Of a stretch of DNA of 64,000 bases, positions 7,112 through 17,207 are shown piece after piece (within the stretch, counting starts at the first letter, position 1; each line of letters opens with the position of its first letter). Source of the stretch: Prevotella sp. UBA2756 (GTDB taxonomy: Bacteria; Bacteroidota; Bacteroidia; Bacteroidales; Bacteroidaceae); the NCBI GenBank assembly GCA_002353205.1, contig DEJE01000045.1:48438-112437 (forward strand). Reading direction: 5' to 3'. Both the position numbers and the translations under genes were made by a program. A model generated the notes under the pieces. That model made no database searches. It saw nothing but the letters and a program-made list of their open reading frames with translations, and was not told where the DNA came from.

Positions 7112-10100
7112 ATGAGTAAAAAAATGACATGCATGTCGGTTATTGCTTCAGCTGCGCTGTTGCTGTCACCGATGCAGAGCTTAGCTCAGAATCTTTTCGA
7201 GAAGGCAACTTCACCGTCGAAGAACCAGCAGAAGGTTCAGGTGGATAGCCGTCTGGCGAAAAGACTTCATTTCTCGAGAGAGAAGCAGAATTCTCCCTTC
7301 AGAACTGCGAAGAAGAATGTCATGAAGAAGTCAACCCGCTTGGGCGGTGGCGTTCTTCAGGAAGGCGAGCGCACGTTCTGGGGCGACTGGGAGTACGATC
7401 CCCTCAACGAGAACCACAATCCCGGTATCTATGCTCTGGATCCCGAATTCCTCAATCCCGAGCAGATCTTCTCGTTTGCTTCCAGCGGCGAGAACCTGCA
7501 GTATGGCTCAGCCTATGTAGACGGCAAGATCTACGGCTGTAGCTCTATTCTTATTTTGGGCATCTTCCAGTCTTACGACAGGGTGACCATCGACCTCGCT
7601 ACGGGCGAGCTCACTCAAGATTATGCAGAGACTACCGACCTGGCTCTTGAAACAGCCAAGGATCCCAACACGGGCATCGTCTATGGTGAGTTCCTGGACA
7701 TGAGTGGCAACGGTTACGTGCTGGCCACGATGGACTATCCCACATGGACCAGAACCGACATCGCTCCCCTGCAGAACACTTACGCTGCTCTGGGTATCAG
7801 CAGCCAGGGTCAGCTCTACGGTGTTGCCACCGACGGTAACCTGTACAAGATCGACAAGTCCAACGGTGTTGAGACGCTCGTCGGTCCGACCGGTCTGACA
7901 CTCTCCGATGCTGAAGGCCGTTACTACCCCATGAGCGGTGACATCGATCCCGCCGACGATACCTTCTTCTTCAACGGTATCAACGCCAACACCGCGGAGA
8001 CCGGTCTCTACTACATCGACCTCGAGACGGGTGCTGCTACGCAGAAGGGCTTCGACGTGGGTGAGGTGTTCGGTCTGATGGCTGTGCCTGCAGCTATTGC
8101 TGAGGGCGCTCCTGCCAAGGCTCAGGATCTGTCTGTCGTATTCGACGGCGCTTCTACCGAAGGTACTCTCACCTTCACCGTTCCCACCACCACCGCTGCC
8201 GGCGAAGAGCTCACTGGCGATGTGAACTATCAGGTGCTGCAGAATGGTGCCATCCTGGCTGAGGGAACAGCTGCCGCCGGTGCTAATGTTGTAAGCACAA
8301 TCACTTCCAACGGTCTCGGACAGCAGTACTTCACCGTCGTTCTCTCGAACGCTGCCGGTAAGTCTGACGTTGCAAGCGTAGGTGCATGGATTGGCGTCGA
8401 CGTGCCGAACCTCGTGCAGAACTTCACTCTCAACATCGACGAGCAGAATGTGGCTACCCTCACGTGGGAAGCTCCCGAGGCTGGTGTCCATGGCGGATTC
8501 CAGGATGTGCTGACCTACGACGTCTATCGCATTGTGAACCACGTGCCTGCACTCGTGGCCGAGAACCTCACTGAGACTACCTTCAGCGAGACAATCGAAC
8601 TTGGCGACCTGGCACTCTATCAGTATGGTGTTGTTGCTAAGAACTCTACCTACAACGGACCGATGCTGACCTCCGACGGCAAGGTGCTCGGCGATGCCTT
8701 CCAGGTGCCTTATGAGGCTGTGCTCACCGACGTTGACTTCTTCACCGTGATTAACAGCAACGGCGATAATAGCACATGGAGTCCCTATAGCAATGGCAAC
8801 TGGTACTACAACTACAACATGGATAATGCCGGCGACGACTGGTTCATCACTCCTCCCATCTATCTGGAGGCTGGCAAGAGCTACTCGATCAACGTGAACA
8901 TGGGTACCAACTCTTCTAACTACAAAGAGCGCTTCGAGGTGAAACTCGGTAAGGATGCTACGGCTGAGGCCATGACAATCCCCGTTGTTGAGCCGACAGA
9001 ACTTGCTACTAACAATGCTGGTGTCGACTACGGCACTGAGAGAATCACTGTCGAGGAGTCGGGCAACTACTATGTCGGTATCCACGCTATCAGCGATCCC
9101 GACCAGTTCTACCTCTTCCTCAACGCCATCTCTGTTGGCTTCGGTCTCGTCGACGAGTCGCCGAAGGCTGCCGAGAACTTGACTGTCACCCCAGATCCGA
9201 ACGGTGCACTGAAGGCTACTGTGACGTTCACTGCTCCGAGCAAGAACTTCGCTGACGAGGATCTCGAAGGCGATCTGAAGGCTCAGATCCTGCGCGACAA
9301 GGAAGTGATTGCTGAGGTTCCCTGCACTGCTGGTGCTGAGGTGACCTACGTCGACGAGCCTGCTCCTCACGGCACGCACAGCTACCAGGTAATCTGCTAC
9401 GCTGGCGAGATCAACGGTCAGAAGAGTAATATCGTAAGCGCATTCATCGGCTACGATGTTCCCGTTGCTGTTGCCGTTACGAAGACCCTCAACCCCGATG
9501 CTAACCGCGTGCACCTCGAGTGGACACCGGCTACACAGGGCGTTACCGGTGGCCTGGTTGATCCCAACGAGACCTACTACCTCGTCTACAGCACTGTTGT
9601 CGATGGCCAGAACCTGAGCCTCGCCGACATGGTTGACTCGCTCTATGCTGAGACACAGACCGACTTCGCCGATGCTACAGAGGTTGGCGACAACGATATG
9701 GCTTACTGGGCTGTGATGCCTGGTAACGTTCAGGCCGGAACAGGCGACGCTTCTCTCGGCTCAATGTGGGTCGGACAGCCGATGACCATGCCGTTCTTCG
9801 ACAGCTACGTGGGTGGCACGGTTGCCGGCAACCTGTACTACTTCAGGTCTGACAACACCGACAGCTACACCTCTGGTCTGGCAATGGCGAAGGAATCTTC
9901 CGATGGCGACGGCAGCTGCCTGAACTTCATCTCTACCGTTCCTCAGTCTTGGCTGAACATGTCTTACGGTAAGCTCACGGCTGCCAACGGCGCCCTGAAC
10001 CCCGTCATCATCTTCGACTACAAGCTCGACAACGTTGCCAACAACGCTCAGGTGATCATCGACAACCAGAACGACAAGAAGATTGTCACCGACCTGGAAA

Positions 10101-11575
10101 GCAATGGCACCACAGAGTGGCAGACAGCTAAGTTCGACCTGAAGGAGTTCGCCAACGAGCGTTACATCGTTCCTTACATCGGCGCCAACTTCGTTGAGGC
10201 TGGTAACATGCTCATCGACAACATCATGATGATCGACCAGCTCGAGTACAACCTCGTAGCTTCTATCTCTGCTCCTGCAAAGGTTGAGGCTGGTCAGAAC
10301 TCGAAGGTGACCGTGAAGGTTCGCAACCTCGGTATCAATGCTGCAAGCAACTACACCGTCCGCGTATTCGCTGATGATGTGGAGCTCGCTATCGACGGCG
10401 CACAGTTCACCGACATCGCTTCGCTCGAGACACGCACATTCACCGCTAACTATCGCGAGGACATCTTCTCCGATGCTAAGGATGTGAAGCTGAAGGCTGT
10501 GGTTGAGTACGACCTCGACCTCGATCCCGACGACAACGTGGCTGAGACCATGGTTACTGTGAAGACTGCTTCTACCGATGGACCGGAGAACGTCAGCGCA
10601 AGCGTGAAGGACAATGGCGTACACGTAGCATGGACTGTTCCTGAGGTGAAGATTACTGAGATGACTGAGGACTTCGAGGATACTGATGTATTCGAGCCGT
10701 TCAGCGTCGGTGGCATCACAGCTACCAACCACTATGGTAACCTCGGCAACTGGACACTCTATGATGGCAACGGTATCCTGGTTTACAGCTATGGCAGCTT
10801 CAGCTTCCCGAACGACCGCGGCCCGGCTGCTTGGCAGGTGATCAATGCTCCGATGGTCGACGCACAGTTCGCAGAGGGCAATCCTGGTTCGAGCGGCGTG
10901 CAGTATCTGCAGTCGAGATGTACTGGTTACGAGGAAATCACCACGACCGACCACTGGCTCATCTCACCGCAGCTGCCTGGCTCAGAGCAGACCATCAGCT
11001 TCAACGCTCGCGTCATCACCGACCAGTATGGTGCTGAGACCTACGAGGTGCTCGCTTCTTCTAATGGCACTTCTCCGTCTGACTTCACCCTCGTGCAGTC
11101 GTTCTCGACAACCGACGTTGAGTGGACTAATGTTGAGGTAACTCTGCCCGCAGGCACGAAGTACTTCGCAATCCGCCACACTTCTTACGACATCTTCGGC
11201 CTGATGCTCGACGATGTTAAGTTCACTACCATGGGTGGTGCTAACCTGAAGGGTTACAAGGTTTACGTTGACCGTATCCTCGTTGCCGGTCTGGCTCAGG
11301 ATATCAACGGTTACGTATACGACGAGTTCCTCACCAACGGTGCACACGAGATTGCAGTGTCTGGCGTTCTTGATAACGGTCTGGAGACCAAGCCTGTCAC
11401 CGTCGTTGTCAACGTGAACAACGCTCCGACAGCTATCGAGAGCATCATCGCTAAGGGTGAGCCGTTCGATGTCTTCACGGTTGACGGTGTTGCCGTTCGC
11501 AGGAACGTGACCAACGTTAACGGTCTGAAGGCTGGTGTCTACGTAGTCAACGGCCAGAAGGTTGTGATTAAGTAA
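7112..11575 (+). CDS. Large secreted/surface protein with Fn3-like, choice-of-anchor J and CARDB-like domains
   Basis: A 1487-residue exported protein. A signal peptide ends near 'MQSLAQ' (residue 25). Residues about 90-330 form a beta-propeller-like region ('GISSQGQLYGVATDGNLYKI'). Then come repeated Fn3-like modules each opening with 'P..v.n...' and 'V.L.W..P' ('ATLTWEAPEAGVHGG', 'VHLEWTPATQGVTGG', 'VHVAWTVPE'), three jelly-roll segments resembling choice-of-anchor J/cleaved-adhesin domains ('DWFITPPIYLEAGKSY', 'DHWLISPQLPGSEQTISF'), and one CARDB-like Ig domain near 1050-1150. The end 'GLKAGVYVVNGQKVVIK' matches short type IX sorting tails. It likely binds host or glycan surfaces after export by SprA, which is inference. 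It has its own promoter and terminator. Confidence 0.85.
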   Translation: MSKKMTCMSVIASAALLLSPMQSLAQNLFEKATSPSKNQQKVQVDSRLAKRLHFSREKQNSPFRTAKKNVMKKSTRLGGGVLQEGERTFWGDWEYDPLNENHNPGIYALDPEFLNPEQIFSFASSGENLQYGSAYVDGKIYGCSSILILGIFQSYDRVTIDLATGELTQDYAETTDLALETAKDPNTGIVYGEFLDMSGNGYVLATMDYPTWTRTDIAPLQNTYAALGISSQGQLYGVATDGNLYKIDKSNGVETLVGPTGLTLSDAEGRYYPMSGDIDPADDTFFFNGINANTAETGLYYIDLETGAATQKGFDVGEVFGLMAVPAAIAEGAPAKAQDLSVVFDGASTEGTLTFTVPTTTAAGEELTGDVNYQVLQNGAILAEGTAAAGANVVSTITSNGLGQQYFTVVLSNAAGKSDVASVGAWIGVDVPNLVQNFTLNIDEQNVATLTWEAPEAGVHGGFQDVLTYDVYRIVNHVPALVAENLTETTFSETIELGDLALYQYGVVAKNSTYNGPMLTSDGKVLGDAFQVPYEAVLTDVDFFTVINSNGDNSTWSPYSNGNWYYNYNMDNAGDDWFITPPIYLEAGKSYSINVNMGTNSSNYKERFEVKLGKDATAEAMTIPVVEPTELATNNAGVDYGTERITVEESGNYYVGIHAISDPDQFYLFLNAISVGFGLVDESPKAAENLTVTPDPNGALKATVTFTAPSKNFADEDLEGDLKAQILRDKEVIAEVPCTAGAEVTYVDEPAPHGTHSYQVICYAGEINGQKSNIVSAFIGYDVPVAVAVTKTLNPDANRVHLEWTPATQGVTGGLVDPNETYYLVYSTVVDGQNLSLADMVDSLYAETQTDFADATEVGDNDMAYWAVMPGNVQAGTGDASLGSMWVGQPMTMPFFDSYVGGTVAGNLYYFRSDNTDSYTSGLAMAKESSDGDGSCLNFISTVPQSWLNMSYGKLTAANGALNPVIIFDYKLDNVANNAQVIIDNQNDKKIVTDLESNGTTEWQTAKFDLKEFANERYIVPYIGANFVEAGNMLIDNIMMIDQLEYNLVASISAPAKVEAGQNSKVTVKVRNLGINAASNYTVRVFADDVELAIDGAQFTDIASLETRTFTANYREDIFSDAKDVKLKAVVEYDLDLDPDDNVAETMVTVKTASTDGPENVSASVKDNGVHVAWTVPEVKITEMTEDFEDTDVFEPFSVGGITATNHYGNLGNWTLYDGNGILVYSYGSFSFPNDRGPAAWQVINAPMVDAQFAEGNPGSSGVQYLQSRCTGYEEITTTDHWLISPQLPGSEQTISFNARVITDQYGAETYEVLASSNGTSPSDFTLVQSFSTTDVEWTNVEVTLPAGTKYFAIRHTSYDIFGLMLDDVKFTTMGGANLKGYKVYVDRILVAGLAQDINGYVYDEFLTNGAHEIAVSGVLDNGLETKPVTVVVNVNNAPTAIESIIAKGEPFDVFTVDGVAVRRNVTNVNGLKAGVYVVNGQKVVIK

Positions 11576-11607
11576 GCATTCGCAAGAGAATAACATCTCT
11601 CTATACA

Positions 11608-11641
11608 AAGCCGCACCTCATTACGGGGTGCGGCTTTTTTT
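11608..11641 (+). terminator. Rho-independent terminator
   Basis: AAGCCGCACC (from 11608) pairs with GGTGCGGCTT, closing with a run of T to 11641. It ends the surface-protein transcript. Confidence 0.9.
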
Positions 11642-11780
11642 CGTCTGAACGCGCCGTTTTTGCTGGTGTGGCGCGCGATTTGTTCTCCCTATGATTGACA
11701 GCCCACGTTTTTTAAGTTCTTTTTATTGTAGAAATATCATAAAATCAGATTTTTATACATAATTATCGAAGTTTTTTTCT

Positions 11781-11788
11781 TAACTTTG
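11781..11788 (+). promoter_or_regulatory. Candidate -7 element for the C10 protease pair
   Basis: TAACTTTG at 11781-11788 fits TAnnTTTG and lies 36 bases before the first protease start. No clear TTTG is found at the matching -33 distance, only a T-run at 11751-11754, so the promoter is partly supported. Confidence 0.5.
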
Positions 11789-11823
11789 CACGGAATATTA
11801 AGTACCTAATCCTATTTATCCAC

Positions 11824-14412
11824 ATGCATTCGAAATCTCTTTACACTGTCATGCTCGTGCTGGGACTGCTTTGCTCTGTCAATGCCGCTGCCAAACCACG
11901 AGCCAAAGCATCCATGGAAAGCACAGCCCGGCAGGCACTGGCACGCAACGCGGCCATCGGCAACGGAGCTCCCGTCGCCGGACAACTGAAGCAGCTCGCA
12001 CAGGGAAATGCCTATGCCATCTATGGGTATGACAACGGCGGATATGCCATCGTGTCGAACGATGACCTGCTGCCTGAAGTGCTCGGTCTGAGCGAGACAC
12101 CCTACGATGTGAACACCACGAACGAGAACTTCAAGTGGTGGCTGCGCATGATTGACGACGCAACGACCAACATCGTGCGCAAGGGCGTGGAGCGCAGACC
12201 CCTGAAACCGAACCCCGATCTCTATGCCGACGCCATTCCGTCGCTCATCAGCACGAAATGGGGCCAGCAGGAGCCTTATAATAATATGTGTCCGATGGGC
12301 ATCTACAGCGGATCGTCCGACTGGCAGGACTACAGCCAGAGCGACGGACGGTGCGTCGTTGGCTGCGTGGCAACGGCACTCTCGCAGATTCTCTTTTACC
12401 ACCGCTACCCCGCCAAAGGGCAGGGACAGCACTCGGTCAACGTCAACGTAGGTGGTGGGAAGACGCAGACCTACACCGTGAACTACGATGAGGCCACCGA
12501 CTTCGACTGGGACAACATGCTCGACGACTACGAAGACGACGAATACACCGAGGCCGAGGGCCGCGCCGTGGCACAGCTCTGCTACTATGTGGGCGTGGCC
12601 TGCAACATGGAATATGCCACCGACGGCTCCGGGGCGTACTCGCAGGATGCCTGCAACGGCATGATCCGCAACTTCGGCTTCTCCGCCGACGAGGTGAAGT
12701 GCCTCGTGCGCAGCGGGGCGTGGGGCGGCGAACAGCTCACCGAGATGGAGGTGATGGACATCATCTACAAGGAACTGAATGCTGACAGGCCCGTCTACTA
12801 CGCCGGTGCCGACATGAGTATACAAGCCGGACACGCCTTCGTCTTCGACGGTTACAACGAAGACGGACTCGTGCACGTGAACTGGGGATGGTATGGAAGC
12901 GACGACGGCTACTACAACGTGTCGCTCCTCAACCCTTCCGACATGTCATTCTCGGCTCAGCAGGACCTCATCATCGGCATCTCGGCTCCTGCGCAGGAGA
13001 AGATGGTGCTCGAACTGACGACAGAGAAGCCCGGACAGCTGTCATCGATGATTGCCGATACCGACTATGAGAGTGTGGACGGCCTGAAGATTACGGGAAA
13101 GATCAACTCGTCGGACATCGAGGTCATACGCAAACTCGGCGGCCGCAAGACCGACGGCAAGCCCTTCAACGGCAAGCTGCGCATGCTCGACCTGAGCGAG
13201 GCAACCATCGTGAAGGGCGGCGAGGCCTACCTGACACAGGGCAACAAGTCGTTCAAGGTGACGAAAGACAACGTGATTCCGAAGTTCGCTTTCAAGGGTT
13301 TGCGTCAGCTGCGCGAGGTCGTTCTGCCCACAAACATGCTGGGAATAGAGGAAGGAGTGTTCTCAGGATGCGTCAATCTCGACAAGGTCGTGGTGGCTGT
13401 AGAGAAAACGGATGATTATATCTATGCAGACGATGTGTTCTACTCTCCCGACAGCACCCAAATCATCGCCGTCATGCCCTCGAAGCGCGGCGAATACGTC
13501 GTGCCGAAGACGGTGAAGACCATCGGCAACTATGCCTTTGCAGGCTGCTATCGCATGCCGAAGGTGGAGCTGACATCGTCGGTGGAGACCATCGGCGAGG
13601 GCGCTTTCGAAAGCAGCTGCCTCTCGGAACTGCGCATGCGTACTCGCAAAGCTCCCGAGGCTGCTCCCAATTGCTTCGAAGATATCGTGGCGTCGTGCAA
13701 GCTCTTCGTGCCACGCGGCAGCAAGAAAGCCTACGAGAACCTGGTGCCCTGGAACGATTTCTTCATCAATGGCAAAGTGGAGGAGTTCGGAACGGTGGTG
13801 AAAGTGCGCAACATGGTGCGCAAATATGGCGATCCCAACCCCGAATTCCCCTATTCGATAGAGGGTGATCCGGTGGAAGGCGACGGCAAGCCCGAGATCA
13901 TCTGCGAGGCCACCGAGACATCGCCCGTCGGTCGCTACACGGTGAAGGTGCTCCATGGCACGCTCGATCCCGAAGTTGTTGACTGTGTGGATGGTCTGAT
14001 GGTCATCATGCAGGCTCCGCTGACGGCAAAGGCCGTGAGCACCGACCGCAAGCCCGGCGAGGAGAACCCCGAGTTCAAGGTGGCCTACGAGGGCTTCAAG
14101 AACGATGAAACCGAGGATGTGCTCCTCGAAAAGCCCGTCGTGACGACCACTGCCACGAAGGATTCGCCCGTCGGCTTCTACGAACTGGTTGTCAGTGGCG
14201 GCAAGGCGCAGAACTATACGCTGAGCTACGAGAACGGTACGCTGGAGGTGACAGAGACGCCGACGGCCATTACCGACGTGCGCTACGACGGTCAGCAGCG
14301 CTTCAACGTGTTCCGCCTCGACGGTACCGTGGTGCGCAAGAATGCCGAGTCGCTCGACGGCCTGAGCAGCGGCATCTATGTGGTGAACGGCAAGAAAGTA
14401 ATCCTATATTAG
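11824..14412 (+). CDS. C10 family (streptopain-like) cysteine protease with BspA-type LRR and MBG domains, copy 1
   Basis: An 862-residue secreted protease. A signal peptide ends around 'NAAAKP' (residue 24). The propeptide (about 25-135) holds 'GGYAIVSNDDLLPEVLGLS'. The catalytic domain has the nucleophile Cys181 in 'GCVATALSQ', His337 in 'GHAFVFDGY' and the following 'VNWGW', the streptopain signature. Residues about 390-650 are BspA-like leucine-rich repeats ('FAFKGLRQLREVVLP', 'IGNYAFAGCYRMPKVELT'), followed by two MBG modules ('RKYGDPNPEFPYSI') and the tail 'SSGIYVVNGKKVILY'. It resembles PrtT/interpain-type enzymes that degrade host proteins. A paralogue follows 95 bases downstream. Confidence 0.93.
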   Translation: MHSKSLYTVMLVLGLLCSVNAAAKPRAKASMESTARQALARNAAIGNGAPVAGQLKQLAQGNAYAIYGYDNGGYAIVSNDDLLPEVLGLSETPYDVNTTNENFKWWLRMIDDATTNIVRKGVERRPLKPNPDLYADAIPSLISTKWGQQEPYNNMCPMGIYSGSSDWQDYSQSDGRCVVGCVATALSQILFYHRYPAKGQGQHSVNVNVGGGKTQTYTVNYDEATDFDWDNMLDDYEDDEYTEAEGRAVAQLCYYVGVACNMEYATDGSGAYSQDACNGMIRNFGFSADEVKCLVRSGAWGGEQLTEMEVMDIIYKELNADRPVYYAGADMSIQAGHAFVFDGYNEDGLVHVNWGWYGSDDGYYNVSLLNPSDMSFSAQQDLIIGISAPAQEKMVLELTTEKPGQLSSMIADTDYESVDGLKITGKINSSDIEVIRKLGGRKTDGKPFNGKLRMLDLSEATIVKGGEAYLTQGNKSFKVTKDNVIPKFAFKGLRQLREVVLPTNMLGIEEGVFSGCVNLDKVVVAVEKTDDYIYADDVFYSPDSTQIIAVMPSKRGEYVVPKTVKTIGNYAFAGCYRMPKVELTSSVETIGEGAFESSCLSELRMRTRKAPEAAPNCFEDIVASCKLFVPRGSKKAYENLVPWNDFFINGKVEEFGTVVKVRNMVRKYGDPNPEFPYSIEGDPVEGDGKPEIICEATETSPVGRYTVKVLHGTLDPEVVDCVDGLMVIMQAPLTAKAVSTDRKPGEENPEFKVAYEGFKNDETEDVLLEKPVVTTTATKDSPVGFYELVVSGGKAQNYTLSYENGTLEVTETPTAITDVRYDGQQRFNVFRLDGTVVRKNAESLDGLSSGIYVVNGKKVILY

Positions 14413-14419
14413 TTAAGAG

Positions 14420-14457
14420 TTCTTTGCAAGCAAAGCGACCAAAGGTCGAGCGAAGAA
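14420..14457. repeat. Imperfect hairpin between the two C10 genes
   Basis: TTCTTTGC (14420-14427) and GCGAAGAA (14450-14457) pair with one mismatch, enclosing a smaller ACC-AAA-GGT stem. The flanks repeat TTAAGAGTT on both sides (about 14413-14421 and 14458-14466). There is no T-run, so it is more likely an intergenic repeat or an mRNA processing site than a terminator. Confidence 0.5.
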
Positions 14458-14507
14458 TTAAGAGTTTAAAATACATTTTTTTTCGCTGAAGACGAGTATA
14501 AGTAAAC

Positions 14508-17045
14508 ATGAATAAAGCTATTAGAATGGGGTTGGTGCTCGTGGGAACACTGGCCTGCACAATGAACGTAGAGGCCAAACCGCGCACCGCGGCTCAGATG
14601 GAAGAGGCTGCCAAGGCTGCTTTGGCCCAAGTGACAACGTCGCACCGACTGCTTCCGGCCAACATCAAGGTGACAGCGGCTCAGACAACAGACAGCTACA
14701 CCGTGTTCACACGCAGTGAGGGAGGCTTCGCCATCATCGCCGCCGACGACCTGGTGCCCGCTGTGCTCGGCGTCTCGGCCGACAAACGGTACAACGAAGG
14801 CAACGAGAACTTCAACTGGTGGCTGAAGATGGCCGACGAAGCCGTCAGGTACATTGTGGCCAACAACGTCACTTTGACCGCTACGCCGCCCGAACAACTC
14901 GATTTCCCCGAGGCTGTCAAACCGATGATCACCACCGAATGGGATCAGGGTGCACCTTATAATAACTATGCGCCGAGCACCGTTTCTGAAAGATGCGTCA
15001 CAGGATGTGTGGCTACGGCCATTGCCCAGGTGCTCAACTACCACAAGTCGCCCGTCGTGGGGCGTGGTGTGCGCACCATCACCTATCCCTATCGCTCGAA
15101 AACCGGACAGAAGGTGACGGCCGAGTTTGAGAAACACTATTACGACTGGGACCACATGCTCGATAAGTATAACTACGGAACTTATTCGGATGAAGAGGCC
15201 GACGCCGTGGCCGTGCTGATGCGCGACTGCGGAGTGGCTGTCAACATGATGTATGGAACGGGTAGCGCTGGCGGCAGTGGTGCCTATAGCGAGAATGCCG
15301 CCACCGGTCTGCGCACCTATTTCGGTATGGTCGACGCGCAGTGCGTCTATCGCGACGAGTATGAAGAGAAGGACTGGATGAGCTTGGTCTACAGTGAGCT
15401 GAGCAACAACCGCCCGCTCTACTACGGCGGAACGAGCTCGGGCTTCGGCGGCGGTGGCCATGCCTTCGTCATCCACGGCTATAACAAGGAAGGAAAAGTG
15501 TACGTGAACTGGGGATGGAGCGGCGACAACGATGGTTATTACGACATCGCGCTGCTCAATCCGTCGTTCTATCAGTTCAGCTCAGGGCAGGATATGATCA
15601 TCGGAGTCTATCCGCAACCCACTGAACTCGAAGAGGTGGAGGTGACGGTGAACACTCCCGGACAACTGAAAGAGCTGGTTCCCGACGAACTCATCGGCAT
15701 CGTGGGTAAGCTGAAGGTGAAGGGCGACATCAACTCGACCGACCTGCTGCAGCTCCGCAAGCTTGCCGGTAGCGATGAAACAGGCAAACGCACTGCCGGA
15801 TGGCTGCAGACGCTCGACCTCGGCGAGGCCCGTATCGTGGCTGGAGGTGATGAATATTTTGCCTCTTCGCCCGTAAGCAGCGACGTTCCCTATGTCACAC
15901 AAGACGATGTCGTGGGCAAATATGCTTTCTATAACTGTCGCACATTGCGCAGCCTGACGCTGCCGAAGGGCGTGAAGCATATCGCTCCGTCTGCCTTCAA
16001 GGACTGCTTCATGCTCGACGAACTGAACATTGAAGGTGCCGCCGACAAGGATTTCGTAGTGAAAGACGGCATTATATATAATAAGGATATGACCGAGATT
16101 GTCTACGTTTCGGCTGGTCTGCGCGACTCGCTCACCATTGCCGACGGTGTGACAGCCTTGGGAACTGATGCCATGAGGGAATGCGAGCAGCTGGAGTATG
16201 TCATGCTGCCGGCCACCATCAAGACGTTAGGCAATGAGTCGATGGCTCACTGCACACACTTGAAGGAACTGCGCGTCGCCTCGAAGAGCATTCCGGCGCT
16301 GGGTGCCTTCGTGTTCAGCAACGTCTTCGTGATGGAGTGCGACCTCTATGTGCGCAATGGCTTGAAGAAGAAGTATGCTCAGGCTAACCAGTGGAGCGAT
16401 TTCATCTATGAGGAATATTTCGATAACATCCATGAGTTCGGCACAACGGTGAAGGCGCGCAACACTATTCGCAAGTATGGCGAGCCCAATCCTACGCTTG
16501 GCTATCAGATGTTGGGCGACTTCGTGCAGGGAAAGCCGGAGCTGATCTGCGAGGTCGACGAGAAGACTCCCGCCGGACGCTATCCTATCACCGTCAAGCC
16601 CGGAACCATCACCGATCCTTCGGTCGACTATGAGGATGGTTTCATCATCATTCAGAAAGCCACGCTGACGGCTCAGGTCAATGATGCCACCCGTGCCCGC
16701 TACGAGAATGATCCCGAATTCACCATCACCTACACCGGATTCAAGAACGACGATGATGCCAGCGTCATCGACGTGAAGCCCGTCGTCGTCTCTTCGGCAT
16801 TGAAAGACAGTCCTGAAGGCGTGTACGAGCTGACGGCAAGCGGTGGTGAGGACGACTGTTATGACTTTGAATATGTGAGCGGCAAGCTGACCATCGACGG
16901 TGTCACCGGCATCGAAGGGCTTGAGGCTGATGGTGCACAGCTCGTCATCCATCGTCTCGACGGCACGTTGGTGTCGGCTACCAGTCTGCGTTCATTGCAG
17001 AAAGGTGTCTACATCGTGAATGGCCGGAAGGTTGTCGTGAAGTGA
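14508..17045 (+). CDS. C10 family (streptopain-like) cysteine protease with LRR and MBG domains, copy 2
   Basis: An 845-residue paralogue of the preceding protease with the same architecture: signal peptide (ends near 'NVEAKP'), propeptide ('GGFAIIAADDLVPAVLGVS'), catalytic Cys167 in 'GCVATAIAQ', His318 in 'GGGGHAFVIHGY', then 'VNWGWSGDNDGYY', leucine-rich repeats from about residue 450, two MBG modules ('RKYGEPNPTLGYQML') and the tail 'QKGVYIVNGRKVVVK'. All catalytic motifs are intact, so both copies should be active. The catalytic halves have diverged clearly, so the duplication is not recent. A strong terminator follows at 17059-17107. Confidence 0.93.
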   Translation: MNKAIRMGLVLVGTLACTMNVEAKPRTAAQMEEAAKAALAQVTTSHRLLPANIKVTAAQTTDSYTVFTRSEGGFAIIAADDLVPAVLGVSADKRYNEGNENFNWWLKMADEAVRYIVANNVTLTATPPEQLDFPEAVKPMITTEWDQGAPYNNYAPSTVSERCVTGCVATAIAQVLNYHKSPVVGRGVRTITYPYRSKTGQKVTAEFEKHYYDWDHMLDKYNYGTYSDEEADAVAVLMRDCGVAVNMMYGTGSAGGSGAYSENAATGLRTYFGMVDAQCVYRDEYEEKDWMSLVYSELSNNRPLYYGGTSSGFGGGGHAFVIHGYNKEGKVYVNWGWSGDNDGYYDIALLNPSFYQFSSGQDMIIGVYPQPTELEEVEVTVNTPGQLKELVPDELIGIVGKLKVKGDINSTDLLQLRKLAGSDETGKRTAGWLQTLDLGEARIVAGGDEYFASSPVSSDVPYVTQDDVVGKYAFYNCRTLRSLTLPKGVKHIAPSAFKDCFMLDELNIEGAADKDFVVKDGIIYNKDMTEIVYVSAGLRDSLTIADGVTALGTDAMRECEQLEYVMLPATIKTLGNESMAHCTHLKELRVASKSIPALGAFVFSNVFVMECDLYVRNGLKKKYAQANQWSDFIYEEYFDNIHEFGTTVKARNTIRKYGEPNPTLGYQMLGDFVQGKPELICEVDEKTPAGRYPITVKPGTITDPSVDYEDGFIIIQKATLTAQVNDATRARYENDPEFTITYTGFKNDDDASVIDVKPVVVSSALKDSPEGVYELTASGGEDDCYDFEYVSGKLTIDGVTGIEGLEADGAQLVIHRLDGTLVSATSLRSLQKGVYIVNGRKVVVK

Positions 17046-17058
17046 TATTTGCGGCAGA

Positions 17059-17107
17059 GAAAGTCAAAGAGGCGCAGCGAAACAATCGCTGCGCCTCTTT
17101 GGCTTTC
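17059..17107. terminator. Strong hairpin between convergent genes
   Basis: The arm AAAGAGGCGCAGCGA pairs with TCGCTGCGCCTCTTT around a 4-5 base loop, extended by GAAAGTC/GGCTTTC. It can terminate the C10 transcript and lies 100 bases past the end of the convergent nucleotidyltransferase gene. Confidence 0.8.
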
Positions 17108-17177
17108 TAGATTATCTAGATTTTCTAGATCCTCTAGACTTTCTAGATTTTCTAGATTCTCTAGATCCTCTAGAATC
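17106..17177. repeat. Tandem 9-bp array (TCTAGANNN), locus 1
   Basis: Eight exact-period 9-mers, seven of them TCTAGA plus three variable bases (TTA, TTT, TCC, TTT, TTC, TCC, ATC in part); the fourth unit is TCTAGACTT; the array fades out at 17178. The same family occurs at 39368-39435 and, reversed, at 56324-56413. Confidence 0.92.
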
Positions 17178-17207
17178 TCTAATACCGCTGGAACTTTGCT
17201 TTCGGGC

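Noticed and set aside
7508..9514. A 668-codon open frame antisense to the large surface protein
   Set aside because: Same reason: a shadow of a GC-biased gene, with no signal peptide or recognisable motif.
14413..14470. The hairpin between the two C10 genes as a terminator
   Set aside because: It has a mismatch, a long loop and no T-run.
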